A stretch of DNA of 64,000 nt from Pantoea sp. Lij88 (GTDB lineage Bacteria > Pseudomonadota > Gammaproteobacteria > Enterobacterales > Enterobacteriaceae), in contig NZ_CP118269.1 of NCBI RefSeq assembly GCF_030062155.1, forward strand, positions 2,170,001 to 2,234,000, written 5' to 3'. The position numbers were made by a program, and so were the translations under genes. The notes under the pieces were generated by a model. It had not been told where the DNA came from. It saw only the letters and a list, made by a program, of their open reading frames with translations, and made no database searches. Position 1 is the stretch's first letter, and every line of letters begins with the position of its first letter. Positions 36,793 through 46,513 of the stretch are shown here, one piece after another.

Positions 36793-36880
36793 TCGTGATG
36801 TTCAATCACTTGTAACGAAAGGTGCTTTGCACCGCATCTGAAGGTGTTGTGGATTTCCACCTTCAGATGCATTTTTTTTG
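36793..36880 (+). ncRNA. Candidate small RNA with three hairpins and an intrinsic terminator
   Basis: A promoter-like sequence is followed by three stem-loops in 88 bases. The first is GTGA-TGTTCAA-TCAC, the second GGTGC-TTT-GCACC. The third is a perfect 13-bp stem with arms GCATCTGAAGGTG (36834-36846) and CACCTTCAGATGC (36858-36870), followed by A and eight T. This is the shape of an Hfq-type sRNA. It could instead be the leader and attenuator of the AriR-like gene, which starts 62 bases after the terminator. No match to a known sRNA is claimed. Confidence 0.5.
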
Positions 36881-36941
36881 CGTCAGCCGACAACCGGATC
36901 TGAATCGACGCATTCTCCCCCAATTTCTTATGAGGCCTGAC

Positions 36942-37199
36942 ATGCAAACAACGATGAATACAGAGTCTCAGATTTCTGATTACTTCATGAACTCTGGCAC
37001 CGCTTTGACCACCGAAAAAGAGGTTATCGCGGCGGTCCACGCTGAACTTGCCCATTCAAAATCGCATGTCTCAGATAAAGACATTGTGCTGGGCCTGATT
37101 CACCGCCTGGAGAGCGAGCGTGACGTGGTTAAGCAGGATATTTACCGTCAGGCGCTGGAACATGTTCTGCAGCGTGCAACGGCCACCAGCGAAAGCTAA
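36942..37199 (+). CDS. ariR: AriR/YmgB-family small regulator of acid and biofilm response
   Basis: 85 residues from ATG 36942 (GAGG 8 bases upstream); the frame is open upstream but that part is the hairpin leader. Shares the family pattern ISDYFMNSGTALTTEKEVIAA, SDKDIVLGLIHRLE, RQALEHVLQ with E. coli AriR (YmgB), a small helical dimer that affects biofilm and acid resistance and belongs to the BluF/BluR regulon. Ends in a strong terminator. Related small protein YcgZ is 25 kb to the left and BluF 23 kb to the right. Confidence 0.8.
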   Translation: MQTTMNTESQISDYFMNSGTALTTEKEVIAAVHAELAHSKSHVSDKDIVLGLIHRLESERDVVKQDIYRQALEHVLQRATATSES

Positions 37200-37259
37200 A
37201 AACCTGTGTCTGATATGACGGAACGCGAATTAGCACGGATGCTTTTCCGGTACGGAATC

Positions 37260-37282
37260 AGCCCCTTTTAAGGGGCTTTTTT
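37260..37282 (+). terminator. Rho-independent terminator after ariR-like gene
   Basis: AGCCCC / GGGGCT stem with T/A-rich loop and six T. Confidence 0.85.
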
Positions 37283-37487
37283 GTTTCTGCTTCTCTGAAT
37301 CACTCCTCTCTTTCTTATCTCCCGCATTGCCTGCTCTGCCGGGCCAGATATAGCTCCGGAAATCACCTCTTTTGCCGCTTATTTGACCGCAAATCCCGGT
37401 TAATTGCTCTCGTTTCGCTTTATTTATCCGATATCTGTGTCCAGGCTTTTCCTGCATCTACTGCAAACACAGACGAGGAAAATAACT

Positions 37488-38336
37488 ATGTTTCATCATT
37501 CATCAAAACTTCAATTCCCGGTTCGTGTAGAGAAGCCCGATCCAGAGTTTGCCATGCTGTTACAGCAGGCCATCGGCGGCGTCGAAGGTGAGATTCGTGT
37601 AGCGATGCAATACTTTTTCCAGGCGATGGGCGCGCGAGGTGATGTGCGGATTCGGGATCTGCTGATCTCCACCGCCACCGAAGAGCTGAGCCATATCGAA
37701 ATGCTGGGCTACGCCGTGGCGCTGAACCTTGAAGGCGCACCGCTCTCTTACCAGGAAGCGTCAGCCAAAGATCCGGTGGTTAATGCCATTCTGGGCGGCA
37801 TGAACCCACGCCACATCCTCTCTTCCGGTCTGGCTGCGATGCCGGTAAACGCCAACGGCATGCCGTTCGACATGAGCCACATCTACGCCTCCGGCAACGT
37901 GGCCGCCGATATGCTGGCTAACGTCACCGCAGAAGCTACCGGTCGCGTCCTGGCTACCCGCCTCTACAACATGACCGAAGACAAAGGCATGAAGGATTTC
38001 CTCTCCTTCCTGATCGCCCGTGACACCATGCACCAGCAGCAGTGGCTGGCCGTGATCGAAGAGATGGGCGGACTGAACGCGTCGCTGCCGATCCCGAACA
38101 GCTTCCCGCAGGAACATGAAGCGCAGGAGCACTCTTACTACTGCCTGAATACCTCGCTGGATAAACCGCTGCCGGAAGGTCGCTGGAGCAGTGGCCCGGC
38201 TTACGATGGTCATGGTCAGTTCAGCGCGAAACAGCAGCCCGATATTCTGGGTGATGAACCGGTGCTCGGCAATGCCCGTCCCGGTTCCGGTGCGCAGTCA
38301 GAACAGATCGACGGCGTTACACCACCCAAACCTTAA
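37488..38336 (+). CDS. Manganese catalase
   Basis: 282 residues, ferritin-like dimanganese catalase family. Metal-ligand helices visible: GGVEGEIRVAMQYFFQA (Glu), TATEELSHIEMLG (Glu-x-x-His), TAEATGRVLATRLYN (Glu), FLIARDTMHQQQWLAV (His). C-terminal tail rich in Gly/Pro. Decomposes hydrogen peroxide without haem. The ATG at 37488 follows GAGGAA; an upstream open frame (37404) is leader sequence. Adjacent to the SDR gene and near katE, so peroxide defence is doubled here. Confidence 0.93.
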   Translation: MFHHSSKLQFPVRVEKPDPEFAMLLQQAIGGVEGEIRVAMQYFFQAMGARGDVRIRDLLISTATEELSHIEMLGYAVALNLEGAPLSYQEASAKDPVVNAILGGMNPRHILSSGLAAMPVNANGMPFDMSHIYASGNVAADMLANVTAEATGRVLATRLYNMTEDKGMKDFLSFLIARDTMHQQQWLAVIEEMGGLNASLPIPNSFPQEHEAQEHSYYCLNTSLDKPLPEGRWSSGPAYDGHGQFSAKQQPDILGDEPVLGNARPGSGAQSEQIDGVTPPKP

Positions 38337-38398
38337 TCCCTCCCCTGTCAGGGTCCGATGCCCTGGCAGGGTTGTCTCATTTTTACGGAGGAAAAGTC

Positions 38399-39262
38399 AT
38401 GTCATCCACTCAGCGTCCACAACCCCCTTTTGCCGCGCAGCAGCAGACGTGGCCAGGCAGCACGGCCGCGATGCAGCCCCAGCCCGATCATGGCGAAGAG
38501 AGCTATCAGGGTTCCGGCCGTCTGGCGGGTAAAAAAGCGATTATTACCGGCGGGGACTCCGGCATTGGCCGCGCCGTCGCCATTGCCTTTGCCCGGGAAG
38601 GTGCCGATGTGCTGATCTCTTATCTTGATGAGCATGAGGATGCGCAGGATACCGCCCGGCTGGTCGAGGCCGCCGGTCAGAAAGCTATTCTGGTGCCAGG
38701 CGACATCACCGATGCGTCACACTGCAACGCCCTGGTCGATAAAGCCGTCGAAGCCTTTGGTGAGATTAACATTGTGGTCAATAACGCGGCGTATCAGATG
38801 ACGCGCGAGTCGCTGGATGAGATCAGCGACGACGAGTTTGATCGGACCATGAAGACCAACCTTTACGCGATGTTCTACATCACGAAAGCGGCCACGAAGC
38901 ATATGCCGGCGGGCGGATCGATCATTAATACCGCCTCGATCAATGCTGACCAGCCGAAACCGAAGCTGCTCGCCTACTCCGCCACCAAGGCCGCCATCGT
39001 TAATTTCTCTGGCGGCCTGGCCGCCCTGCTGGCTGAAAAAGGCATCCGTGCCAATGCCGTCGCACCCGGCCCTATCTGGACACCCCTGATCCCGTCGACC
39101 ATGCCGGTTGAACAGGTGAAGAGCTTTGGCAGTGAAGTGCCGATGCAGCGTGCCGGTCAGCCTGCTGAGCTGGCGCCCACCTATGTGATGCTGGCCAGTG
39201 ATGAAGCCAGCTACATTTCCGGGGCGACCATTGCCGTCACGGGCGGCGTGGCCATTATTTAA
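38399..39262 (+). CDS. YghA-like short-chain dehydrogenase
   Basis: 287 residues from ATG 38399 with GGAGG 8 bases upstream. N-terminal extension of about 45 residues then a classical Rossmann SDR: TGGDSGIGRAVAIAF, NNAAYQM, Ser in NTASINADQP, Tyr-x3-Lys in AYSATKAAIVNF. The extended N-terminus with DHGEESYQGSGRLAGK matches the YghA/YdaD subgroup, often co-located with manganese catalase as general-stress genes. Overlaps the convergent uvsE stop by 8 bases. Confidence 0.9.
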   Translation: MSSTQRPQPPFAAQQQTWPGSTAAMQPQPDHGEESYQGSGRLAGKKAIITGGDSGIGRAVAIAFAREGADVLISYLDEHEDAQDTARLVEAAGQKAILVPGDITDASHCNALVDKAVEAFGEINIVVNNAAYQMTRESLDEISDDEFDRTMKTNLYAMFYITKAATKHMPAGGSIINTASINADQPKPKLLAYSATKAAIVNFSGGLAALLAEKGIRANAVAPGPIWTPLIPSTMPVEQVKSFGSEVPMQRAGQPAELAPTYVMLASDEASYISGATIAVTGGVAII

Positions 39263-40265
39263 CGTTCGCCGATTCCCTGGTCTCTTCGGCCAGGGGATGA
39301 CCGATCAGTTTCTGCGCAATCCCCCACTGATAGAGCGGCTCCCGCGCCAGATTCTTCATTTTTACTTCGCACATGATGTCGAAATCCTGGAACGACAGCG
39401 CCCACCCATTCAGGGTCGGATTAAAGAAGTAGTCGGAGTGCGCCCGCAGTTTGCTTTTGCTCACGCCCAGCTGCTGCTGATCGGGCCAGCCCTCCTGCGG
39501 AATAATCCCTTCCTGTGAAATCGAATAGTGCAGCACTGGCCGCACGCCGCGCCACGAATCGATGACTCTGGCAACGCGCGCGTCATCCGGCTGAATAAAC
39601 TCACTCTCTTTGACCCAGTGGTGATGGATATCCAGCACCACCGGACAGAGCGGTGCCGCCTGCAGCACGTCATCCAGCGAGCAGGAGATCTCATCATTCT
39701 CCACCGTCAGCATCCGTCGCGCTTCCGGGCTGAGCTGATTAAACGATCGTTTAAAACCGTCGAATCCCGCCTTGCCGTTCATATGGATGTTGATTTTAAA
39801 ATCCTGGAAGGTCTTGCCGTAGCCCATCAGACAGGCGCAGAGCGTGTGATACTCCACATCCTCCAGCGCGCGCACCACCACATCCGGATTATCGGAAGCC
39901 AGCACCGTATATTGTCCCGGATGGAAAGAGAGCCGGATCTGATTTGCCCGCGCCAGTTCGCCACAGCGGGTAAACAGCGGATAGAGCTCAGGCAGAAACT
40001 CCGCAAACAGCGGCGTGGCTTCCGGCACCGTGTAGAGTGGCAGCAGATCGCTGCCGATACGCATCATCCTGAGTGGCTCAGGTAACGTGGCCAGATGCTC
40101 AAGCGTCAGGTAGAGATTATTAAGGTTGATAACGGTAATCTCATGAACCAGCTGATGACGTTCAGCCTGCGGTAAACTCAGAAATCGTTTACGGGTGGTC
40201 GCGCGAAACGGGAAAAACTGTTTGCCGTCGCTATTGAGATACTTACATGCAAAGCCTAATTTCAT
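39255..40265 (-). CDS. uvsE: UV damage endonuclease UvsE/UvdE
   Basis: 336 residues. Metal-dependent TIM-barrel endonuclease nicking 5' of UV photoproducts, an alternative to UvrABC. Family segments: MKLGFACKYLN start, LSFHPGQYTVLASDN with metal ligands, INIHMNGKAG, LTVENDE, and VLDIHHHWV, all with the expected His/Glu/Asp. Uncommon in most enterobacteria. Its last 8 bases overlap the SDR gene tail to tail, so each may run through the other's end. Confidence 0.92.
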   Translation of the reverse strand: MKLGFACKYLNSDGKQFFPFRATTRKRFLSLPQAERHQLVHEITVINLNNLYLTLEHLATLPEPLRMMRIGSDLLPLYTVPEATPLFAEFLPELYPLFTRCGELARANQIRLSFHPGQYTVLASDNPDVVVRALEDVEYHTLCACLMGYGKTFQDFKINIHMNGKAGFDGFKRSFNQLSPEARRMLTVENDEISCSLDDVLQAAPLCPVVLDIHHHWVKESEFIQPDDARVARVIDSWRGVRPVLHYSISQEGIIPQEGWPDQQQLGVSKSKLRAHSDYFFNPTLNGWALSFQDFDIMCEVKMKNLAREPLYQWGIAQKLIGHPLAEETRESANVK

Positions 40266-40366
40266 GTCTGCTCCTGGTTTATGCTTATCAGAAGTGTAAC
40301 AGGCCTCTGGCGACCAGCCAGTCGCGGGCCTGAGAGATCCGATTAATCATGACAGGGAGAATCACT

Positions 40367-40732
40367 ATGCAGGGTCACGCGATCCAGCGCATCGCTATCG
40401 ACGCGGCTGAACGGCTGCCCGCCGCGGAATCCGGCTATCCGTTCGGGCCGGAACATCAGGTTTTTAAAGTGTGTGGAAAAGTGTTTTTACTGCTGACTGA
40501 GCTGCGGGGCGTGCCGATTATCACGCTGAAGTGCGAACCGCAGCAGGCGGAGTTGCACCGGGTGATCTATCCCTCGATCACCGCGGGTTATCATATGAAT
40601 AAGCGTCACTGGATCACGGTGCATCCCGGCGACGGCCTCTCGCCCGGCCTGATTCAGCAGCTGGTTGAGGAGTCATATCAGCGGGTGGTGCGCGGCATCC
40701 CCGCCTCACGCCGCCCGGTGTGGGTGGGATGA
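40367..40732 (+). CDS. MmcQ/YjbR family protein
   Basis: 121 residues from ATG 40367 (AGGGAG 7 bases upstream). DNA-binding/CyaY-like-fold MmcQ/YjbR family: N-terminal helical segment, WP-like PFGPEHQVFKVCGKVF, and C-terminal KRHWITVHPGDGLSPGLIQQLVEESY. E. coli YjbR is of unknown function. Single gene. Confidence 0.9.
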   Translation: MQGHAIQRIAIDAAERLPAAESGYPFGPEHQVFKVCGKVFLLLTELRGVPIITLKCEPQQAELHRVIYPSITAGYHMNKRHWITVHPGDGLSPGLIQQLVEESYQRVVRGIPASRRPVWVG

Positions 40733-40837
40733 AGGCGGTGGATGGAATAGGTGTTATCCCGCGCCGGAGAGAAGATGCGTTTGATGGCAGGAATAATAAA
40801 TAGCAGGAGCAGAATCACCCCTGCCATCATGTGTCAG

Positions 40838-41122
40838 TCAGAGGAAGATCTGAGGATTTTCAACGCCACAGACGCGGGCATAACGGGCGAGTGTTTCAAT
40901 GGTGGCTTTATCTGCGCGACGCTCGGTACGTGACACTGCAGACGGACTGACACCGAGGGCCTCCGCGACCTGAGCGCTGGTCATTCCCGCGCTTTCCCGC
41001 CATCTGGCTAACTGCTCGCGCAGATGCTCAGCCCGAACTTCTGCCTCGTAATGTTCGCGAACAACCGGATCAGATAAAATTTCTTTGCGGGCCGTCGTCC
41101 ACGCAACTGATTTCTTACTCAT
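40838..41122 (-). CDS. Antitoxin-like XRE-family HTH protein, no toxin neighbour seen
   Basis: 94 residues. Helical N-terminus (RKEILSDPVVREHYEAEVRAE) followed by a Cro/CI HTH (WRESAGMTSAQVAEALGVSPSAVSRTE), as in HigA/YefM-like antitoxins and DNA-binding regulators. No open frame of toxin size lies on either side in the correct orientation (40733-40837 and 41123-41230). Either an orphan antitoxin or a free regulator. Confidence 0.8.
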   Translation of the reverse strand: MSKKSVAWTTARKEILSDPVVREHYEAEVRAEHLREQLARWRESAGMTSAQVAEALGVSPSAVSRTERRADKATIETLARYARVCGVENPQIFL

Positions 41123-41230
41123 CGTTTAACATCTCCTCTAAACGGTGCGCCCGGCTATCCCACCGGATGAGCTGAGCATAACCGCTATGTACCCGCCCTC
41201 ACCAGCACGTCATCAGCCCCGCCCCGGCAC

Positions 41231-41881
41231 TCAGTGGTGCAGCATCTCCTCCACGACGTCTGAGTTCGTCATCTGGTAAGGGTAATAGGTCGGCCAGTTG
41301 TCCATTTCAGCCAGCAGCGCCTGCTGAGACTGGTTGCCCATAAAGATATGGAAGTGGGCGGACTTACGTGGCCCGATGGTATGATCGCTGAACTGCACAT
41401 ATTTCGGGGCGTTGCTGCTGGCGTCCTGACACTCAAACAGATAGCGCACCCCTTTTTTACCCGAGGTATAGGTCAGGATCTTGTGGCCGGCATAACGATA
41501 CTGGCAGGCACTGACCCGATCGCCGACATGGAACTCCATCACCCCATTTTCGATACCGATGGTATCGACGTCGGTGGCGTAGCCTTTACGATAATAAGCT
41601 TTAACCTGCTCTGCCGTTTTACGCTTATCCTGCTGCGCTTTCTTCTGCCAGACCGGATCCAGCTCGCCGCTTTGCAGCAGCGGATAGACCGACTGCCACA
41701 GTCCGTCCCAGTCAGAGAGCGGACGGTCTTTCACGTCGCTGTCAGCAAAGACGCCTTCTGCTGCTTTCTGCTCCATCGCTGACAGCGGTTTACCGTGTGT
41801 ATGCGTGCCGTGCGCCAGCGACGACTGGCTGATTAACAGCGCGCCCAGCATCCCAATCCATTTACCTGCGTGATTCGTCAA
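41231..41881 (-). CDS. zinT: Periplasmic zinc-binding protein ZinT
   Basis: 216 residues from the TTG at 41881, the same length as E. coli ZinT. Signal peptide [23 protein letters not shown], His-rich GTHTHG right after the cleavage site, and the lipocalin-like domain with zinc-site His in [10 protein letters not shown] and elsewhere. Hands zinc to ZnuA during zinc starvation. An upstream in-frame ATG (41935) is rejected because it lies within the Zur box. GAGG 9 bases before the TTG supports the start. Confidence 0.92.
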   Translation of the reverse strand: MTNHAGKWIGMLGALLISQSSLAHGTHTHGKPLSAMEQKAAEGVFADSDVKDRPLSDWDGLWQSVYPLLQSGELDPVWQKKAQQDKRKTAEQVKAYYRKGYATDVDTIGIENGVMEFHVGDRVSACQYRYAGHKILTYTSGKKGVRYLFECQDASSNAPKYVQFSDHTIGPRKSAHFHIFMGNQSQQALLAEMDNWPTYYPYQMTNSDVVEEMLHH

Positions 41882-41910
41882 AGCCTGATCCTCAGTTAAA
41901 GATACAAAGC

Positions 41911-41933
41911 GAAATGTTATGATATAACATTTC
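41911..41933. promoter_or_regulatory. Zur box upstream of zinT
   Basis: 23-bp palindrome with arms GAAATGTTAT and ATAACATTTC. This is the zinc-uptake-repressor consensus of enterobacteria. Centre 41922 is 41 bases from the TTG start, overlapping the expected -10/start. Confidence 0.92.
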
Positions 41934-42268
41934 ACACTTCAACCTGAGATGTCATCTGTCGATATTAATTTTATTTATTGATTATCACCCTCTTCCGGAA
42001 CGTCCCTCGCGCCTGCGGCGGGCAAATCTGACGGGAGAGTAAAGCGGGTTGCCAGCATAGCGGGCGCGGGCTGACGCACCGCTAAGCCAGACGGCACAAG
42101 GCCTGGATAAGCGAAGCGATAACGGACATTCAGCGATAAGTCTGGTTTTTATGCCGGACAAAAAAGGCGCAGTCACTGCGGTTAAATAGCCGGTTTACCC
42201 TCAGCATTGTTCAGGTTGTTCTATATTTAGTGTCGTCGAAAGTAAAATAACAGCTGGAGCATGGATTA
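41934..42268 (+). other. Intergenic region between zinT and katE
   Basis: 335 bases without a recognised gene; contains the katE promoter near its right end. A 63-codon minus frame is present at 41985-42176 but is Ala/Arg/Ser-rich, lacks a ribosome site and is not called. Confidence 0.5.
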
Positions 42269-44533
42269 ATGTCGAAAGAAACAGAGAAGAAACCCCTGAG
42301 TGAACGCGCGCCCACCACCGGTCCGGAATCATCAGAGCCGGGTCTGGGATCGCTGGCACCGAAAGATGGTTCGCATCAGCCCCCAGCCGAACCAACACCG
42401 CCAGGCAAACAGCCTACCGCGCCGGGCAGCCTGAAAGCGCCTCAGACGCACAACGCCAAACTTGACCAGCTTGAAGCCAGCCGCAAAAACGGCACCGGCA
42501 GTGCCCTCACCACCAACCAGGGCACACGCATCGCCAACGATCAGAACTCACTGCGTGCCGGTACGCGTGGTCCGACGCTGCTGGAAGACTTTATTCTGCG
42601 TGAGAAGATTACGCACTTTGACCATGAGCGTATCCCGGAGCGTATCGTGCACGCCCGTGGCTCCGCCGCCCACGGCTATTTCCAGCCTTACCGCTCCCTG
42701 AAAGATCTGACCAAAGCACAGTTCCTGAGCGATCCGGAGCAGACCACCCCGGTGTTCGTGCGTTTCTCCACGGTTCAGGGCGGAGCGGGCTCTGCAGATA
42801 CCGTGCGTGATATCCGCGGTTTTGCCGCCAAGTTCTACACCGAAGAGGGTGTGTTTGACCTGGTCGGCAACAATACGCCGGTGTTCTTTATTCAGGATGC
42901 GCATAAATTCCCTGACTTTGTGCATGCCGTTAAGCCTGAGCCGCACAACGAAATCCCGCAGGGCCAGAGCGCCCATGACACCTTCTGGGATTATGTCTCT
43001 CTGCAGCCGGAAACCATGCATAACGTCATCTGGGCGATGTCTGACCGCGGCATTCCGCGCAGCTACCGCACCATGGAAGGGTTTGGTATTCACACCTTCC
43101 GCCTGATTAACGCCGAAGGCAAAGCGACCTTTGTCCGTTTCCACTGGAAGCCCGTCGCCGGGAAAGCCTCGCTGCTGTGGGATGAGTCGCAGAAACTGAC
43201 CGGTCGCGATCCCGATTTCCATCGCCGCGATCTGTGGGAAGCGATTGAAGCCGGTGATTTCCCGGAATATGAACTGGGCCTGCAGCTGATCCCGGAAGAG
43301 GACGAGTTCAAATTCGACTTCGATATTCTGGATGCCACCAAGCTGATCCCGGAAGCGCTGGTGCCGGTAGAAATTGTCGGCAAGATGGTGCTGAACCGTA
43401 ATCCGGACAACTTCTTTGCCGAAACCGAGCAGGTGGCGTTCCACCCGGGTCATATCGTGCCGGGCCTCGATTTCTCCAACGATCCGCTGCTGCAGGGACG
43501 TCTGTTCTCCTATACCGACACGCAGATCAGTCGTCTGGGCGGACCGAACTTCCATGAGATCCCAATCAACCGTCCGACCTGCCCGTACCATAACTTCCAG
43601 CGTCAGGGCATGCACCGTCAGGATATCGATACCAACCCGGCGAACTATGAGCCGAACTCGATCAACGACAACTGGCCGCGTGAAACCCCGCCGGCGGCCA
43701 AAGGCGGCGGCTTCGAGAGCTATCAGGAGCGTGTTGAAGGCCACAAAGTGCGCGAGCGCAGCCCGTCATTCGGTGAATATTATTCCCAGCCGCGCCTGTT
43801 CTGGAACAGCCAGACCGAGGTCGAGCAGCAGCACATCATTGGTGCCTACTCGTTTGAACTGAGTAAAGTGGGCCGTACTTACATCCGTGAGCGCGTGGTG
43901 GATCATCTGGCACGCATCGATACCAAACTGGCGCAGGGCGTGGCGGATAACCTGGGACTCGCGCTGACCGATGAGCAGCTCAACATCCAGCCACCTGCTG
44001 CGGTGAACGGCCTGACTAAAGATGACAGTCTGAGCCTCTACGCGATTCCGGATGGTGAGATCAAAGGCCGTCAGGTCGCGCTGCTGCTGAGCGATGGCGT
44101 GAAGGCGGCGGATGTACTGGCGATTCTGCAGGCGCTGAAAGCGGAAGGCGTGCACGCCAAACTGCTGGCACCGCACATGGGCCAGGTGCGCGCGGATGAC
44201 GGTTCGGTACTGCCGGTTGATGCCACTTTCGCCGGTCTGCCTTCACTGACCTTTGATGCGGTGATGGTACCGAATGGCAATATCGATGCCCTGCTGTTAA
44301 GTGGCGATGCCCGCTACTTCCTGCTGGAAGCCTACAAGCACCTCAAGGTGATTGGTCTGGTGGGCGATGCGCGTCGCTTTAAAGCGCAGTTCGGTCTGGA
44401 AGATGCCGATCAGGAAGAAGGTATTGTGCAGGGCGACTCGGCGGAGAGCGCACTGATGTCTGAGTTTACTCAGGCGATGAAAGCGCACCGCGTCTGGTCC
44501 CGTAGCCAGAAAGCACAGTCCGTTCCGGCCTGA
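42269..44533 (+). CDS. katE: Catalase HPII (KatE), large-subunit haem catalase
   Basis: 754 residues, E. coli 753. Long Pro/Gly-rich N-terminal extension (1-75), catalytic His in [13 protein letters not shown], Asn in [12 protein letters not shown], haem Tyr in [14 protein letters not shown], and a C-terminal flavodoxin-like/class-I-amidotransferase domain (from about residue 600). The start ATG lies 11 bases after GGAG. In E. coli it is RpoS-dependent, which would fit its stress-rich surroundings. Followed by a strong terminator. Confidence 0.97.
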   Translation: MSKETEKKPLSERAPTTGPESSEPGLGSLAPKDGSHQPPAEPTPPGKQPTAPGSLKAPQTHNAKLDQLEASRKNGTGSALTTNQGTRIANDQNSLRAGTRGPTLLEDFILREKITHFDHERIPERIVHARGSAAHGYFQPYRSLKDLTKAQFLSDPEQTTPVFVRFSTVQGGAGSADTVRDIRGFAAKFYTEEGVFDLVGNNTPVFFIQDAHKFPDFVHAVKPEPHNEIPQGQSAHDTFWDYVSLQPETMHNVIWAMSDRGIPRSYRTMEGFGIHTFRLINAEGKATFVRFHWKPVAGKASLLWDESQKLTGRDPDFHRRDLWEAIEAGDFPEYELGLQLIPEEDEFKFDFDILDATKLIPEALVPVEIVGKMVLNRNPDNFFAETEQVAFHPGHIVPGLDFSNDPLLQGRLFSYTDTQISRLGGPNFHEIPINRPTCPYHNFQRQGMHRQDIDTNPANYEPNSINDNWPRETPPAAKGGGFESYQERVEGHKVRERSPSFGEYYSQPRLFWNSQTEVEQQHIIGAYSFELSKVGRTYIRERVVDHLARIDTKLAQGVADNLGLALTDEQLNIQPPAAVNGLTKDDSLSLYAIPDGEIKGRQVALLLSDGVKAADVLAILQALKAEGVHAKLLAPHMGQVRADDGSVLPVDATFAGLPSLTFDAVMVPNGNIDALLLSGDARYFLLEAYKHLKVIGLVGDARRFKAQFGLEDADQEEGIVQGDSAESALMSEFTQAMKAHRVWSRSQKAQSVPA

Positions 44534-44550
44534 TGCGTTGAGTAAATAAA

Positions 44551-44577
44551 AAACCGCCCCTGGGGGCGGTTTTTTTA
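44551..44577 (+). terminator. Rho-independent terminator after katE
   Basis: AAACCGCCCC-TG-GGGGCGGTTT stem and T-run. Confidence 0.92.
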
Positions 44578-44630
44578 TGCCGGAAAGCGGCGCACTGTCG
44601 CGTGCGGGGTGATCCGTCAGACCTCCGTTA

Positions 44631-46289
44631 TCAGAAGGTCTGCCAGTTCTCATTGTCCGTCACGGCCACAGGCTGACGTTTTGGCACGGCGATCGCCTTC
44701 GCAACCGGTGCGGCGGAGAAGGCCGTATGCAGACTGCCGGTTTTGAATACCGATACCGTTTTACGCAGGTAGCTCGCCTGCTCTTCCAGTGAAGCGGCGG
44801 CACTCGCCGACTCCTCCACCAGCGCGGCGTTCTGCTGCGTCACGCCATCCATCTCAGAAACCGCAATGCAGACCTGCTCAATGCCACGGGTCTGTTCGGT
44901 TGAGGAGGCGGCGATCTCTTCGATCAGCTGCGTCACACGGCTCACCGACTTCACGATGCTCTCCATGGCGATGCCCGCCTGAGAAGCGTGACCGGCACCG
45001 GTTTTGATGCGCTCGGCTGAGCGGTCGATCAGTCCACGGATCTCCTGCGCGGCGCTGGCGCTGCGTCCGGCCAGCGAGCGCACTTCACCCGCGACCACTG
45101 CAAATCCACGACCCTGCTCACCGGCACGTGCGGCTTCAACGGCGGCGTTCAGCGCCAGGATATTGGTCTGGAAGGCGATGCTGTCGATAATGGCGATAAT
45201 ACCGGCGATCTGATTCGAGCTTTCGCTGATCTGATCCATGTTGGCGATAACCCGGGCAACCGTTTCGCCGCCCTGCTGAGCTGTGGCTGATGCCTCTTTC
45301 GAGACCGAAGTCGCCTGCTGCGCATTGTCTGCATTAAGTTTCACCGTCGAGGTGAGCTGCTCCATGCTGGCGGCGGTCTGTTCCAGCGCGGCAGCCTGCT
45401 GCTCGGTGCGGGAAGAGAGATCGGTGCTGCCAGCGGAAATTTCCGCGGCGCCGGTAAAGATAGAGCGGGTCGCGTCATCGACTGAGGTAATCGTCACCAC
45501 CAGCGCATCGCGCATCTGCTGCAGTTCCTGAATCAGCAGGCCCATCTCATTTCGGCCCTCGTGCTGAATATCAGAGGTTAAATCGCCCGCCGAAATGGCG
45601 CGCATATAACCGGTCAGTCGGCCCAGCGGGTTAATCAGCAGCTTCTGCAGTCCCATCCAGACCGCCACGCCAATCACAGCCGTAATCAGGCCGATTGTCA
45701 GCAACGCCCAGAGCGCATCCGTCAGGCTGCGCTGGTTATGTTCAGAGGTATCTTTCATCAGCTGCATGTTGACCGCACGCCAGGCTTCATAGGCCGAGTC
45801 GAGCTGATCCTGTGCCGCCTGCGCTTCAAGGTTGCCGTAGGCCGCATAGTTACCCTGCTTCAGAAAGGTAATGGAGGACAGCATGGTGTCACGCATCTGC
45901 TGATAGGCAGTCTGAAATTGCGTCGCCTGGGCTTCGCCCTGCCCCTCTTTGCGCGGCATCGCCTGCCACGCTTTAAAGTCGGCATCGGCTTTGTCCGCAG
46001 ACTGACCCGCCTGCTCCAGCAGCGTGGCGATGGCCGCCAGTGATTTAGGATCCTGCTGGTTTTTCAGGAAACGGATCGCCACACGGTTGATCGTCACGCG
46101 GGTTTTGATCAGGGTTTTCACCGCATCGCTCAGGTGCTGCTGCTGCAGTGTCAGCTGTTCGGCTGCCACGAAGTTTTTATCGGCTTTTGAAACGCCGTTG
46201 TAGAACAGAAATCCGGTCAGTGTCAGTAACGTAATAAAGACGGTAAGCACCGCCAGAATACCGTGGGTTATTTTAAGATTTTTAAGCAT
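44631..46289 (-). CDS. Methyl-accepting chemotaxis protein
   Basis: 552 residues. Membrane segments about 10-30 and 190-212 bracket a periplasmic four-helix sensor of the Tar/Tsr type; HAMP domain then the cytoplasmic coiled-coil hairpin whose tip is [17 protein letters not shown] and [19 protein letters not shown]. The C-terminus ends NWQTF, a variant of the NWETF CheR/CheB-docking pentapeptide, so it is a major-type receptor that recruits the methylation enzymes. Ligand unknown. Divergent from the MscS-like gene. Confidence 0.93.
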   Translation of the reverse strand: MLKNLKITHGILAVLTVFITLLTLTGFLFYNGVSKADKNFVAAEQLTLQQQHLSDAVKTLIKTRVTINRVAIRFLKNQQDPKSLAAIATLLEQAGQSADKADADFKAWQAMPRKEGQGEAQATQFQTAYQQMRDTMLSSITFLKQGNYAAYGNLEAQAAQDQLDSAYEAWRAVNMQLMKDTSEHNQRSLTDALWALLTIGLITAVIGVAVWMGLQKLLINPLGRLTGYMRAISAGDLTSDIQHEGRNEMGLLIQELQQMRDALVVTITSVDDATRSIFTGAAEISAGSTDLSSRTEQQAAALEQTAASMEQLTSTVKLNADNAQQATSVSKEASATAQQGGETVARVIANMDQISESSNQIAGIIAIIDSIAFQTNILALNAAVEAARAGEQGRGFAVVAGEVRSLAGRSASAAQEIRGLIDRSAERIKTGAGHASQAGIAMESIVKSVSRVTQLIEEIAASSTEQTRGIEQVCIAVSEMDGVTQQNAALVEESASAAASLEEQASYLRKTVSVFKTGSLHTAFSAAPVAKAIAVPKRQPVAVTDNENWQTF

Positions 46290-46513
46290 GTCCAGAGGCT
46301 CATATCAGAAGAGATAGAGTGTTTATCGGCCAGCTTAAGATTTATCTGAGTGTGGTAGCAAAGAAGTTAAAAAATCGCAACCCGCCGGGTGCAGCCTGCG
46401 CGCCCTTAAACGGCAGAAAAATAATAACGGCTTCGCCTGAACGCATTCGGCGCTTAACAACCGACCCCGTGCTGTGGTTGAATTCGCCCCTTACTTTTTC
46501 GCTCGTGGTTAAC

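Noticed and set aside
41123..41230. HigB-type toxin next to the HTH protein
   Set aside because: Only 107 bases and no suitable frame.
42548..43744. 398-codon minus-strand open frame
   Set aside because: Antisense to katE; not protein-like.
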